From: Botrytis cinerea B05.10
Lineage: Eukaryota; Ascomycota; Leotiomycetes; Helotiales; Sclerotiniaceae
DNA length: 64,000 nucleotides
NCBI RefSeq assembly: GCF_000143535.2
Contig: NC_037314.1
Span: forward strand, 868,001 to 932,000
Direction: 5' to 3'
Positions 24,225 through 35,190 of the stretch are shown here, piece after piece. A model generated the notes under the pieces. It had not been told where the DNA came from and did not search any database. It worked only from the letters and a program-made list of their open reading frames with translations. Position numbers and translations under genes: made by a program. Each line of letters opens with the position of its first letter. Within the stretch, counting starts at the first letter, position 1.

Positions 24225-25381
24225 ACTTCCAAATGATCAACTGAAACCAAAGAAAACAAAAACAATTGCCAAGGAATGAAGGAGTGACTGTGTGTGAAGA
24301 GATTGCTCACGATGTTGGATCGAACTTTATATATTGTCGAGGCCCTCCACTGGACCACTTCTAATGGAACTGTATTTGCAATCTTTCACCCTTTCCTCTT
24401 CATGATCATTAATCCAATCCCCTGAATGGATTGCAACATAAAGGGAGGTGTGAAGATCATTACCATGCGTCTGGATGGTGGGATACACAGTGTGTACTCG
24501 CGATACCTTGATCCAGCAGTCGTGATGTTCATGAAGAGTTCCCAATACGAATTTGGTAATGAAATTCAAAAGTGGAGAAAGACAGAGGATTAAAGCCTTC
24601 AATTTCCCAAACCGGTAGAGATCTAAAATTTGCACACGAGATGCTTGTCGTTCCCCCGCCAAACGTTTCCAGAAGGACATTTTCCCTGAAATTCAAGTTG
24701 ACAGGCCCCGCCAAAGCTTGATTAGAGTCTGCATGGGACCCCAGACTCTTCATTTTTCGACCTCAATGATTAGAGTAATGATTTGCTAGCTCATCTTGGA
24801 AAAATTGCGAATTATAGCCGTAATTACTAAAAGTCCCTTTTGGCGAAAAACCTGACAATCAGTGCAGATCTTTTTCTTTGACAGCTTAACGGTCGTCAAA
24901 GCTTCTTCATGGGGGTCGAGAATAGGCCAACGGAGTAAGCGAATTCTCCTAGCGCAGGGGGGGGGTTAGTGTCGGGAAATAAGTGTGATGTCAGAGTTAG
25001 CGGTGTGGTGCACATTAGTACCTTGGTGGAAATAGATTGACAAATCAGAGATGAACATTTGTAGAGCCTCAGCAATGGTAATGCTCGTCTGCAAAGAAGT
25101 TTTGACAAAGACTGCCTATTTATAACGACGAAAAAAAATCAAGCGCCAAGTGAAAAGATCTAAAATATTGACAAATAAGATCTCGTGTTGTGGGATATAA
25201 TTAGGTTTTTACGAAAGGTTTGCGTCCCTCGGGGAGTCCCAGACCCAGTTCAAACGCTTGTAAATTAAAATAAATTTTGAAGGAAAGTAAATTTGGAATA
25301 TTTATCTCATAATGCACGCCGGCGTTTCATAAATAAACTCCCCAACTTTCTCTAATAAAATGGCCGTTAATGTAGTAGCCT
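24225..25381. other. Promoter of the GMC gene and 3' flank of the receptor gene
   Basis: A 1.16-kb tandem intergenic region. Apart from the TATA-like box it holds a 9-G run at 24957-24965 and AT-rich DNA. No gene is supported. Confidence 0.5.
24325..24333 (-). promoter_or_regulatory. TATA box of the GMC oxidoreductase gene
   Basis: TATATAAAG on the minus strand, about 100 bp upstream of the ATG at 24224. Good match and spacing; no experimental support. Confidence 0.55.
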
Positions 25382-27102
25382 TCAGACAGCGTTGCAATGA
25401 GAACTGGTCAAGTGCTTTGTGCTCGAAGTATCGATATCATCAAGTGGAATGAAGTCGCCCTTCTCATTCCTCTTCGGCGCTGAAGCTTTAGAGCTCATAA
25501 ATGATCTCTTGCCAGTCGTCCCAGCAGTTCTTTGAGTGCTGACTGCGACAGTTGTCTGTAATTTTGGCATAATCAGATTCAGTAGAGGTCGTAATGCTGG
25601 CAAGCACCCGCAGAATATGCCGACGTGCATTTCAAGAGTACTCCAATATGCCGCTGGACTCTGGTCCCCTAAAAAAAATATTCAGTAAAGATAATCCAGA
25701 AGATTATTGTCAAGCTTACAGGTTATGTTTGTTGTACTGGCGAATTGAATGAGCGCATGAAGTCGTATAATGCTTATTGCAGTAACGCTGTTTATAATTA
25801 GCAAACAAGAAGTACAAAATAATTGAAGGAGGTCCTACAATAGTCCTAGAGCTTAGGGATCTGTTAGCAAAAATCTAGGCACTGTGAGGCAGATTCAAAC
25901 TTACAAAACATAAACATAATAGTTATCTTTTTGGTTGGAGACATGACCAATTTGGAAAGTTTGTTCAGTGGCAGGCCAATAACTATAATATCCAGAACAA
26001 TGTTGAGAATGGAACTTAGCCATCCTTGGAGATTGATGTTGTTACAAGTTCCAGTGTGCAAGCCATCCCATTGATTCCATCCATAGCTAATCGGCCAGCA
26101 TTGGAAGATTGTTGCTACCACAAAACTAACACCATAGGCAGCAGAAAGTCCGAGTGTGCCCCAAACATAATAGATAAAGGGCTTCTCGCGAAACACTCGA
26201 AGGAAAAGAAGGCAGAATGTAACTTTAGTCATGGCCATTGCGGCAAGATAGAAGCATTCGCCGAGAATATAGTACTGAGTCACGTTAGCTCTTAGTCAAT
26301 GACTTCAAAATCGGGTGTACAAACAAATAAAACATTTGTGATTTCATCAGCTGTCAGAGTCCACATATCTTTCCCGAGACCATTATTGGCCACTGTGATT
26401 TGTATTAGTATGATAATTTAAGCTCGTGAATGTTACTTACAGATGACAGAGAAAACAGTTGGAGGAGTTGCCAATGCCTAGATTACATTAGCTGAGCTCA
26501 AACGTTTTAGATTGAAAGCTGTCGACTAACCACAACAGCACACATTGCCCAGTCATCCATGCCCCATTGTCTTACTTTCAAAGCGGTGGCTAGCAACCGC
26601 CCAAAGAAGGCTAGCAAGGCAACACAACCTCCAATAACACCAATATACTCGCCATCTTTTCTCCTATCTCGCACCGGTGCGCTACACATGGTCTCGGTAA
26701 CATTTTTGGTAGCTTTAAAAGATTAGAGATAGCTCAGTGCAGGGGTTGTCTTCATTATTCTAACGGATTTAACTTACTAAAAAGTTCAAAAATGGTGCAA
26801 CTTTGCATCGCACAGAGTGTGATGCTCGCTTGTAATTCATCGTTTGTGCAAAGACATATTATATCTGTTGCTTCACATGTAGATGCAGGAATGGCTTGCG
26901 CCATACATTTTAGCTAGAGGCGGCCGTCAGAGGAGCCAGCACGATCAAGGTACTTAATGAAACTTACCGAGCAAGTCGGATATGATGCTTCTGCGGCCGC
27001 TAAAAGAGAGGCGGACGAACCCCTGGGGTTTAACGAGGATTGTGCAGTGCAAACCATGGTCAAACTGGCCATGACAGCCATGATATTGAGGGATAACTTC
27101 AT
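25382..27102 (-). CDS. CFEM-domain Pth11-like seven-transmembrane receptor
   Basis: Nine exons on the minus strand: 27102-26968, 26913-26778, 26712-26531, 26477-26441, 26392-26325, 26274-25905, 25851-25839, 25787-25720, 25668-25382; 431 aa. All phases agree and introns are 48-65 nt. Signal peptide MKLSLNIMAVMASLTMVCTA. The CFEM domain (about residues 40-100) has eight cysteines at 44, 48, 58, 65, 67, 79, 84 and 100; Asp62 sits where CFEM proteins can bind heme iron. Seven hydrophobic segments follow, including YIGVIGGCVALLAFFGRLL, YLAAMAMTKVTFCLLFLRVF, SILNIVLDIIVIGLPL and FSLGLFVTAISIIRLHALI, then a short cytoplasmic tail. Pth11 of Magnaporthe senses surfaces and triggers appressorium formation; the ligand here is unknown. 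A 13-nt exon (25851-25839) restores FSLGLFVTA in helix six. Exon joins are inferred. Confidence 0.87.
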
Positions 27103-28896
27103 GATGACTCCTTGGTACTTTTAGTTCGTATGAATATTAACGATAGTATTAACGATATCAAAGTACGAAAAGAAAAGAAAAAAAGAAAAAGTCAAACAAA
27201 ACTACAACGAACGCTATCGTAAACTGGGAGAATCTGATCATGTATAAGTGCATGCACTATAACCCTGCGAACATTAAAGAGTATGCCATGCTCCAACAAC
27301 CTTGAAGCTGGAATTTGCCAACAAAGTGGAACGAATACTGATGTCGAAATTTGTCGTTGATCGGCCCCATAATTTATTCTGCTTCTAGTCAACGGTCGTG
27401 GCCGTCATATCCCTTGCCTACCAAAACCCCCCAACGTGGTACTGTCTCCGTAGTCTCGTGTCAACCCTTGAGATTCTATCCATGTTTCTTGGTAAGATAC
27501 TGTCTTGGGAATTCTACCAATCAAGCAAGTACAGTGCTCATCCATTCAACGAAGAGTAGGCATTTGACCCAACAGTGGTGCGGCATAATTCAAAAAGCTT
27601 GAACCACCCTACTCCATATATTATTGCCTATCACAATCGGGGACGTCGATTTGCGACAGAATATTACGAAACATTCGAGCTATAGAAACGTTCTAATGGG
27701 GCCGTACTTCGTGGTGTATCGATAAATTCTCCGAAAATCAAACAGAAGAACTCAAAACGCTTGGAAACGGCTCTTACTTTCCATCGTACCATGATCTACC
27801 GATAGAGACTTTAGACTTTCGGGGAAATTTAGGTGTATGCTTCCATTTGGCATCGAGTCGCCGACATGGTTGGGCTGCTTTGATCGTTAGATTTTCATCT
27901 ATTTCATACAATCTTGGACTGAACTCGGCTTTTGAGAGAATGGGTGATCAAAGTTTTCTCGGGGTGCCATGCTCATTGCTAAGCCATGTTTGTGGAAGCA
28001 CAAGCCTTGGGGGGGTTGGTGCTAAACAAGGAAGGTATTGTCCAATTGTTTACTAGATTTGTGTAGGGAGTGAGCAGGAGGTAGCTAGTGAGTAAGGTTA
28101 GGTAAACATTTCTACCGCTGTCAGTCATTATCGTCATGCCCTATATTAGTTGCTAAGATTGAAGTATATCGGTATTTTATCCCAAGCATGTGAGGCGAAA
28201 ATTCAAGAAAAGGAGGGAGATGGAGTCAAGTAGTTCATTGGTGCTTCATTAGTACACATATAGTTTTTATGGATATTGGAGTGTGAGTTTATCGGGGCCC
28301 GGTAACAGTCACATGATCTGACTGCTTATCTTAGGCATATTTTACTATAGCTACACCCAACATTGCATAATATCAATCTTTCCCATTTTTCGAGTGTACG
28401 TACCCAAGTAATGAACATCCTCAAACACCCATGACAGTCTGACGGAGGCAGTTAGAGATACTGGAGTCTAACGCTCCTGACTTCCCTATCTGCCAGATCA
28501 ATCTTATAAGATTTGCTCCCTGACCGAAAGATTACCTTCTAGAGTAACCTAGGCCCTATGCTTGCCAGTGAAGGCACTGCCGATCACTCAAAGTCTGTTG
28601 TCGATCTCAAATGTCTCATCAAAGCTGCTTTCGAGCAATTTGGATTTCCACTCTTGCTCGACTCCAACTTCCAAGTAGAATAAATGGATATCCGCGTACA
28701 CAGATCCTGGTTTCCCCGTTGCACTCTCCGGGATAGGCTAGCTGCTCGAAATTTCGAACGATGTGACTAGCCAGTGGAAAATATTCTATTTCATGATATG
28801 TCATGAGTCTCTCATCTAACATTCAATTGTAAAAGAATTGTTACATTTCGTCGTGTCAATCGTTCCACTTCACAGTCACTCCTTTAACATTAGAAG
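27103..28896. other. 1.8-kb divergent promoter region between the receptor and peroxidase genes
   Basis: The two genes point away from each other, so this interval carries both promoters. Frames at 27192-27392 and 27351-27602 have no motif. No gene is supported. Confidence 0.5.
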
Positions 28897-30277
28897 ATGA
28901 AGTTTTCATCATCCATTCTTTACTTTCCACTTTTGTGTACGAATGCCCTGGCATTTCCAACTCTAAATGCATTGCCAACATCTTTTGAGAGAGCCCCGGG
29001 AGATAGCTGGTACGAGAATCTGAAGAGACAGGTTGAGAATCACCCTGAAGTCAGAAAAAGATTGTTGGTTGATCCTTTGACCACTCCCATCGATGGTAAA
29101 ACCGTAAATCTATATTTCGATTTTGAATATCACTAACAGTAAGATAGTTACCGGAGACCATGCATTTGTTCCGCCTGACTTCGACAATGGGGACCAGCGA
29201 GGTCCATGTCCAGGATTGAATATGCTCGCAAACCACAACTACATTCCTCATAACGGTGTCGCTTCAATGGTAGAAATCATTGCTGGTGTAAATTCCGTGT
29301 TCGGAATGGGAATCGAGCTCATCACAGTCCTGGCTATAATGGGAACTGTCGGGGTCGGCGACCCTATCTCACTAAGCCCCGGGTTCTCGATTGGAGGCTA
29401 CACTCCGAAAGTCGCTAACATTCTCGATAATCTTGATGGTCTTTTGGGAACACCTCGTGGTCTTGACGGCTCCCACAATTGGATCGAAGCAGATTCCTCA
29501 AACACCCGAGACGACCTGTATGTGACGGGAGACGCATCAACAATGAACATTACTCTATTCTTACAGGTAGCCAATGGATCCGACTCTGAAGTCATTACAA
29601 TGGAAGATATTGGAAAACGCGCTGCTGACCGGCTCGAAGTCAGCAAAGCCACCAACCCTTATTTTTACTACGGACCCTACACCGGCATGATTGCACGAAA
29701 TGCTGGATATGCATTCTCTGGTCGCCTTTTGAGTAACCACACGCCCGAGAACCCCGGCGGAATCATGACTCACGGATTGATGCGCACCGTGTTCGGCGTC
29801 TACTCAGAGAATGGAACATATGTATACAAGAAAGGTTGCGAGCAAATACCCTCCAATTGGTACCGCATCCCCGTCGACTACGGATTAGTACAACTCAACC
29901 TGGATATTGTTGCTTGGATAGTAGCAAACCCAGCCCTGGCAAGTATTGGGGGCAATACCGGTGAAATAAATACTTTCACTGGTCTTGATATCAGTAATGT
30001 CACCGGAGGCCTCCTCAATGCCGAGACCCTTTTGGAGGGCAACAATTTGATGTGTCTTGCCCTTGAAGTTGTCAAGACATTCGCGCCCAATTCTCTTTCG
30101 CCTCTGTTTTCTACGATTGCCGTACCATTGAAATTAATTACCGATGCTCTTGATACATCGATCTTGGATCTTACTGGGTGCCCAGACTTTGCCGATTTAA
30201 GTTTGGGTGGAAAATCACTGTTTGAAGGACTTCAGGATACTTATCCAGGCGCTGCAAAAAGTGGTGTCGCGTTTTAA
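28897..30277 (+). CDS. Secreted heme-thiolate peroxidase (chloroperoxidase / unspecific peroxygenase family)
   Basis: Two exons, 28897-29095 and 29148-30277, give 442 aa; the intron is 52 nt with a CTAAC branch-like site. Family members use a Cys-ligated heme and peroxide to oxygenate or halogenate substrates. A signal peptide ends near ALAFP. The exon join gives PIDVTGDHAFVPPD. The proximal ligand motif is RGPCPGLN with Cys87. The distal region is HNWIEADSSNTR with Glu180, Asp182 and Arg187, i.e. an E-A-D arrangement rather than the EGD or EHD of characterised peroxygenases. The hydrophobic stretch after the PCP motif (GVASMVEIIAGVN) is typical of the Peroxidase_2 fold. Length agrees with the longer fungal members. 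It sits head-to-head with the CFEM receptor gene. The substrate is unknown; peroxygenase, chloroperoxidase or mycotoxin-oxidase roles are all possible. An alternative splice (donor 29104, acceptor 29143) also keeps frame but gives a 40-nt intron. Confidence 0.87.
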
Positions 30278-31232
30278 AGGATAGAGAGTTGTATTTTGGG
30301 GGGTTGGTGCTTTGGCATTGTTATAATTGTAATCTTAATAACTGCAGCATTGTATAACTGTTTTATCTTTCTAGAAATGCAGTGCAATCTATCATCGTCC
30401 TTGAAGCTATAGGATTTCCTCGATGTTCTAAAACGAAGCCTTACAGTGTGCTTTATTAAGGCCGATTTTGGCCCACCTTGTGGAGTCCATAATGTTATTG
30501 CATTGCCAGGGCCCAGTAGTCCATGTGAGTTTCGGGACCGCAGTTATGACAGATACAAAGCAGAATAATTGTACCAATAACATCGTATTCCTTTCTTGTC
30601 TTTGGTCCTTGGGAATTCACCTGAAAGATATGTCAAACACAGTCAACAAATGGCAGTGTCAAATACAAAACTAGTGCTCTTAGTTAGTTCTCTGATGGTA
30701 CTTCTGTAGAATCCCATCCCAGGATCTAGAGGGACTCATCTGTAAGACAAATTTCATTGATGTAACATTTTTTCCATAGATTCGACTCACGTGCAATTTT
30801 GTCTCTGCAATCATCACACGTAGCAGAGAAAACCCACAAGCCAATTTTTGGTACGGGGGCTTGGGGCCAGATAAGGAGCGACCGGCTGGCAAAAATTAGC
30901 TTGGGACGCATAAACGGACTATATATACTGCCATGCTCTTCATCTGCCTTAGTCACGTGCCAATGCACATGATACTCCGTACCCATAAGTTCTTTATTCG
31001 AAAAATATGTCCAACAGAAATACATTTATAGTTATATACCCGGAAAATTTCCGTATATTAGGAAAGCATGTTGTATCCTCTCAAGGACTGTAGTTCTTTA
31101 GTTCTAACATTCAATTCTAATAAGCGCCCACATGTATAAACGCGGTGTTGGAACCACTCGTCTAATCCTGATGTTGAATTGTATGGCGATGAATGCGGTT
31201 GCAGAGACCCGTGAAAAGAGTGGCGTTTAAGC

Positions 31233-31273
31233 TTAATTTAGAGGGGGACTCTAAATTAACATAGTCCCCCTCT
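31233..31273. repeat. Two overlapping, mutually exclusive perfect inverted repeats
   Basis: TTAATTTAGAG (31233-31243) is the exact reverse complement of CTCTAAATTAA (31249-31259), with loop GGGGA. Overlapping it, AGAGGGGGACT (31240-31250) is the exact reverse complement of AGTCCCCCTCT (31263-31273), with a 12-nt loop. Both are 11-bp perfect stems and cannot form together. Read directly; meaning unknown. Confidence 0.85.
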
Positions 31274-31516
31274 GTATCATGAAAAATGGGCTCCGGATTT
31301 TGTACCCCTTCATACATATCTCAGAAGGATCCGAATCCATCCATCGCTCTTAAGAGCATATTCGAGACCCTAAAAATGACATGTACGCGCCGACGAGGTA
31401 ATGCTATGTTTAGACGCATGTTTATTCGGACTAGCTACAATGTGAGGCTAGGGCTGGGTAAGCTGTAAAATGTCGACCTGCAATTTGCTTGCGATCAGTA
31501 TGGGACAAAATGGACA

Positions 31517-31523
31517 TATATAG
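31517..31523 (+). promoter_or_regulatory. TATA-like box upstream of the small secreted protein gene
   Basis: TATATAG lies 200 bp before the ATG at 31717 and would fit a leader of about 165 nt. Position-based call only. Confidence 0.35.
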
Positions 31524-31716
31524 AAGGAGAAACACCTTAAATATCGCTTCATTATCAGCTCAACTTTCAACATCTTTTCATAAACCAAGAAATATTTCAT
31601 ATCCCAGTCTCAAACTCTGTCTCGCCCTCTGTCTGCAAGCCTCAAATTCACAACTTACAACAATAGTAGTACTGTATTTTCAAAACACCATCTAACACCC
31701 CATTAAAGCCATTAAC

Positions 31717-32085
31717 ATGAGATTCATCACCCCAACAATCTCCATCTTGCTCTCCGGATTCTTTTCCAGCCTCGCCATCGCAGATAGTAGCACATGTAAC
31801 AGCATCTGCGCTCACAACAACGACCCCGGTCTCTGGACCGATGCCCACGCCCCATCCGCCCAAGTAGACTCCATCCTCGCTAACGGCGGTGGATGTGTAC
31901 AAGGCAGTGTACAAGGTCACATGTGTATTGCAATTATTGGATCTGAGGAAGACGCCAACCTCGTCGCAGGCTGTCTCGAACAGATGGCTGCCCAGTGGCA
32001 GAGTTACAATGATAATTGGTATTTGTGGAGCTCGATTACTTGTGTTTCTGGAAGTTCGACTGGTATTATTTCTATCACGGCTTAG
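31717..32085 (+). CDS. Small secreted cysteine-containing protein, candidate effector
   Basis: A single-exon gene of 122 aa. The N-terminus MRFITPTISILLSGFFSSLA is a signal peptide, likely cut near AIADSS. The mature part (about 100 aa) has six cysteines in the contexts STCNSIC, GGGCVQG, HMCIAI, AGCLEQ and SITCVS, an even number suited to three disulfides. It is rich in Gly, Ser, Trp and Asn and has no membrane segment or GPI signal. I do not recognise a named family. Size, secretion and cysteine content fit a fungal effector or a cell-surface protein. The CAA-rich leader and a TATA-like box support the start. It follows the heme-thiolate peroxidase on the same strand. Confidence 0.75.
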   Translation: MRFITPTISILLSGFFSSLAIADSSTCNSICAHNNDPGLWTDAHAPSAQVDSILANGGGCVQGSVQGHMCIAIIGSEEDANLVAGCLEQMAAQWQSYNDNWYLWSSITCVSGSSTGIISITA

Positions 32086-33497
32086 GCGGATGAGAAGATG
32101 CATTGTGGATATCTTAAAATTGTTCAAGTAAGCAGGTGAATTGGTTGTAGATGGGGAACAGGATCGTTATTTTCATTTCTTCTCGCGGGTTACATGTTTA
32201 TATGGAACCTTGGAATAGAGACAGAAAGGTACTTGGTACGAATCATTGTATATGGGATCACAGACTAGAAGGATAGAGTGAAAATATTTTAGGGAACTTG
32301 GGAGTCGAAGGAGTTTCATAGAAAAGGAATATATTATGCTTGAAATCTTTTGAATTATTAGCGCGAAAAGTGACAGATGTTCCAAGTTGACTGGATCTGA
32401 ATGTAGCTTCGATACTACCTATGGTTCATTGAAAAGGCTGGGAAACTCGTACCGCAACTAGATCGAGACTTGCCCAGTATAACAAATTGAATCTGTAACT
32501 TCATCCATTTGATTCTATAGTAGCTTTCCATCTCTCATTTCCATTCATAAATCTTCTCCTACCCTCAATATACCACTATGATCCCACATTCAATCACTCG
32601 TCTTCCTCGCCTGCCAAGTTTCCGTACACTCTACAGACTCCGAATCAACAAACGTGCAATGAAATACGGAGCCAACATCTTCAACACCGACCGCCACTCT
32701 CGGCATTTAACCTCTAGGCAAATGTCTTGGTAAACTTAATAGAATAATAAAAATGCAATCCTCGACGCGTAGAAGATTACCTCTTGCCTTTTTAATTGGG
32801 CTCGTTGTCATGGAAGGTCATGTAGTCGACTCTACCGTGGTTATAAACTTCGCACAATAAGTACTATCTTTTGAACGTAGTTTCGGTGGCAGGAAGGTTT
32901 CCATGACGCCCGGTGTTTGCCGCGAAGAATAGATGAACCGATAGAGATCGATGTATTATTGATCCTCAATGATGGGTTCACTTGAGTGGCATTTCCTGCA
33001 AATTTTATCTACAGCCTTCCATGTTTCTTGTTTGATATCTTCCAACTTACTCAAGTTTGGCTCGAATAATGCAGTATTAAATTCATCAACAATATCCAAA
33101 CAAACACTCGGGTAAAAAACTGATTATGAGATGAGGCAACAGTTATCCTAACAGCATTATCCCAAGTTCTAGAATTATCAAAATCCTCTTATTGAGGATC
33201 ATTGATCCTATATTTGTCTTGAAGTTCTTCGCTTGAATGGTTCCAAAAAGTTGATCGATTTGGGGAGTGGGACTACCAGGGTAGACAACTGTTTGCCATG
33301 CATTACGATGTATTTGGGCTTTCATTGAGAAAGTTTATGTTTTCGTACGCTATTTGATATTAATTCGTATGCAAATATATAATACGTGATACACATATGT
33401 GTGTACATATGAAACACTGTAAGTTCTGAACGTCCCGGGTTTCGTCCTGCGGGAACCAAATTGACAGTATCTTCTGACTTTCTGGTCAAATCTCAGT
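32086..33497. other. Convergent intergenic region
   Basis: 1.4 kb between the small secreted protein gene (plus) and the GNAT-like gene (minus). A 51-aa frame at 32578-32733 is open from an ATG but has no motif or neighbour to join. No gene is supported. Confidence 0.5.
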
Positions 33498-34351
33498 CTA
33501 ATGGGAAATCTCCTTCTTCAAAAATACAGCATTCCAATACCAGGATTTTCCTGTCGGATCAACTTGTGGGCCAAAGAAGTTTTCCATATTTTTGTAAACT
33601 TTGTAACCCCTTCTTTCATACCAATCTTGGTTGGAAAACTAGGTGAAGGTTAGAACAATGCAAACATCTCTATTCCGCAATTCATTAAAACATATTTACC
33701 GGGGGAATGACCAAGTTCAAAGCTTTATACTTTTCTTCTCTTCCTGGGTCGACTTTGTTTATCGCATTCAAACCTAGAGTCTTGGCGCACAGTGGTTCAG
33801 ATATGGCTATATTCTCGATTGTATCCATGGCAACTTTTCCCAGTCCGGTTCCTTGAAGAGCACGCGAGATGTAAAAAATGGATATCCAGTAGAACCCTTC
33901 TGTTTTAGGAACATATCCGAGATTCAAATAATTTTCGGATGGAGGGCCTAAACAGATATGTCCAATCGGAATGAAAGTTCTCTGCGGTGAGGGGATGTCC
34001 CGAAGTTTACCTCCAAAGGAAGCCGCAGAGTCAACTAAAGGTTCTTTCTCTTGGGGATACATCTCAGTATGTTTGAGTATTTTGGTATCCTTTTCGGGAT
34101 CAGAATCCGCAAGTACCTGGATAAATTAGGACTCGGAAAGTGAAATGGGTTTGGGAAAGTATATTTACAATCCATTGATTATTGAGCTTTCCATTTTCTT
34201 GAGCTTTCCTCCATGATTCAACGCATTCAGAATCCCATCCGCAAGCAATGCGTTGTCGTACTAGTCGTTCAACATGTTCAGGAGAGGTAGGATCCCAAGG
34301 GATTAGCACGATTTGAGGTTTTGAGGAGTTGGTGGGGTTGATTGAACCCAT
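33498..34351 (-). CDS. GNAT-like N-acetyltransferase family protein
   Basis: Three exons on the minus strand: 34351-34169, 34116-33700, 33638-33498; 246 aa. Introns are 52 and 61 nt, all in phase 0. GNAT enzymes move an acetyl group from acetyl-CoA to an amine. The region GFYWISIFYISRALQGTGLG followed by KVAMDTIE matches strand beta-4 and the acetyl-CoA loop (QxxGxG); the C-terminal exon gives NQDWYERRGYKVYKN, the usual WYERxGF-type strand and helix. The N-terminus IVLIPWDPTSPEHVERLVRQ is typical of fungal proteins in this group. No signal peptide or membrane segment is seen, so it is probably cytosolic. The substrate is unknown. The donor and acceptor choices restore this fold exactly, which supports the model. 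Confidence 0.75.
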
Positions 34352-34958
34352 GTTGAATATCTTTAATATTGCAGAGTTGAAAGGGTCGATGAAAGGATTG
34401 ATACTTATAAGATTTCCGGCTTCGTACTTTTATAAGATTCCCACGAATCTGACAATTAGTCCATATTCCGATACCCGAGAATAATAGATAGGCCAAGTTA
34501 GGAGATCGAAGACCGCCTGTTGAATGGACTACCAACCATGACAGGTAGTCCCCAACCGAGGACTGAAGGGCGTCAGCAAACATGGGGATTAAAGGGCGTG
34601 AGAAGACATGAGGGATTTTGTTCGGGGAATTCCCCAGTTAGACAGAAGTACTGAGTTGGCTGTAGTCGCATCGAGGCCATAGTCTTGTTCAATATTTATG
34701 AGCATTTCGGGTATTTGCACAAGTACCTAGGTAGGTATCTATCTACTTGTATCAAGATATCCATCCTCTCGTGCCTCTGTGCCTCTCCATGTGGTTCCGC
34801 TCGCCGCTATAATGTTGCTCACCCCACATCTAAAGCAGCACCATGAATGAATTGTATTGTAAATGAAGAACTGCCACGTGAACTCCCCAACCATACACTT
34901 TGCGACCAGCTTATGAATCTTATATTCTATTTTAAAATAGCTAAAAGAACTACAGTTC
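34352..34958. other. Intergenic region upstream of the GNAT-like gene
   Basis: Carries the presumed promoter of the leftward GNAT-like gene. Short frames here have no motif. No gene is supported. Confidence 0.45.
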
Positions 34959-35005
34959 AGATTAGACAACCCAAAGCAAGAATTCTACCACTGAACTATC
35001 AGGCC
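34959..35005 (-). pseudogene. Truncated tRNA-Pro(UGG) copy, inverted
   Basis: On the minus strand, 47 nt from the 5' end of the tRNA gene through most of its intron are identical to the complete copy at 35191. Degenerate similarity continues to about 34948, then is lost. The T arm (B box) and the 3' acceptor strand are missing, so it cannot fold as a tRNA. About 15 nt of 5' flank, ending GATCAA, are also shared, so the duplication included upstream DNA. Confidence 0.85.
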
Positions 35006-35190
35006 TTGATCGATTTCAGGCCAAGTTGGTGGGGACGGGCGGACGGCTTCGCTTCTAATTTGAGCATGTCATCCGAGAGGCTAATGACCAAAATGATTCA
35101 CTCACACCAGCTTTGATGACACATATTCATATTTCAAAATAAGCAGAATCTCCTATCCAAAATCAGCCAATTTGGCATGAAGTTGATCAA

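Larger units (their letters stand above)
30278..31716. other. Intergenic region between the peroxidase and the small secreted protein gene
   Basis: 1.4 kb with no supported gene. It contains a pair of overlapping hairpins at 31233-31273, listed separately. The segment 31540-31700 is rich in CAA, TTC and CATC, like a fungal 5' leader. Confidence 0.5.

Noticed and set aside
29104..29143. Alternative 40-nt intron in the peroxidase gene
   Set aside because: In frame, but shorter than other introns here and the branch-like CTAAC would be too close to the acceptor; the 52-nt intron gives the better PIDVTGDHAF join.
32578..32733. 51-aa open frame MIPHSITRLPRLPSFRTLYR...
   Set aside because: Too short, no homology I recognise and no neighbouring exon; could be a small ORF but not supportable.
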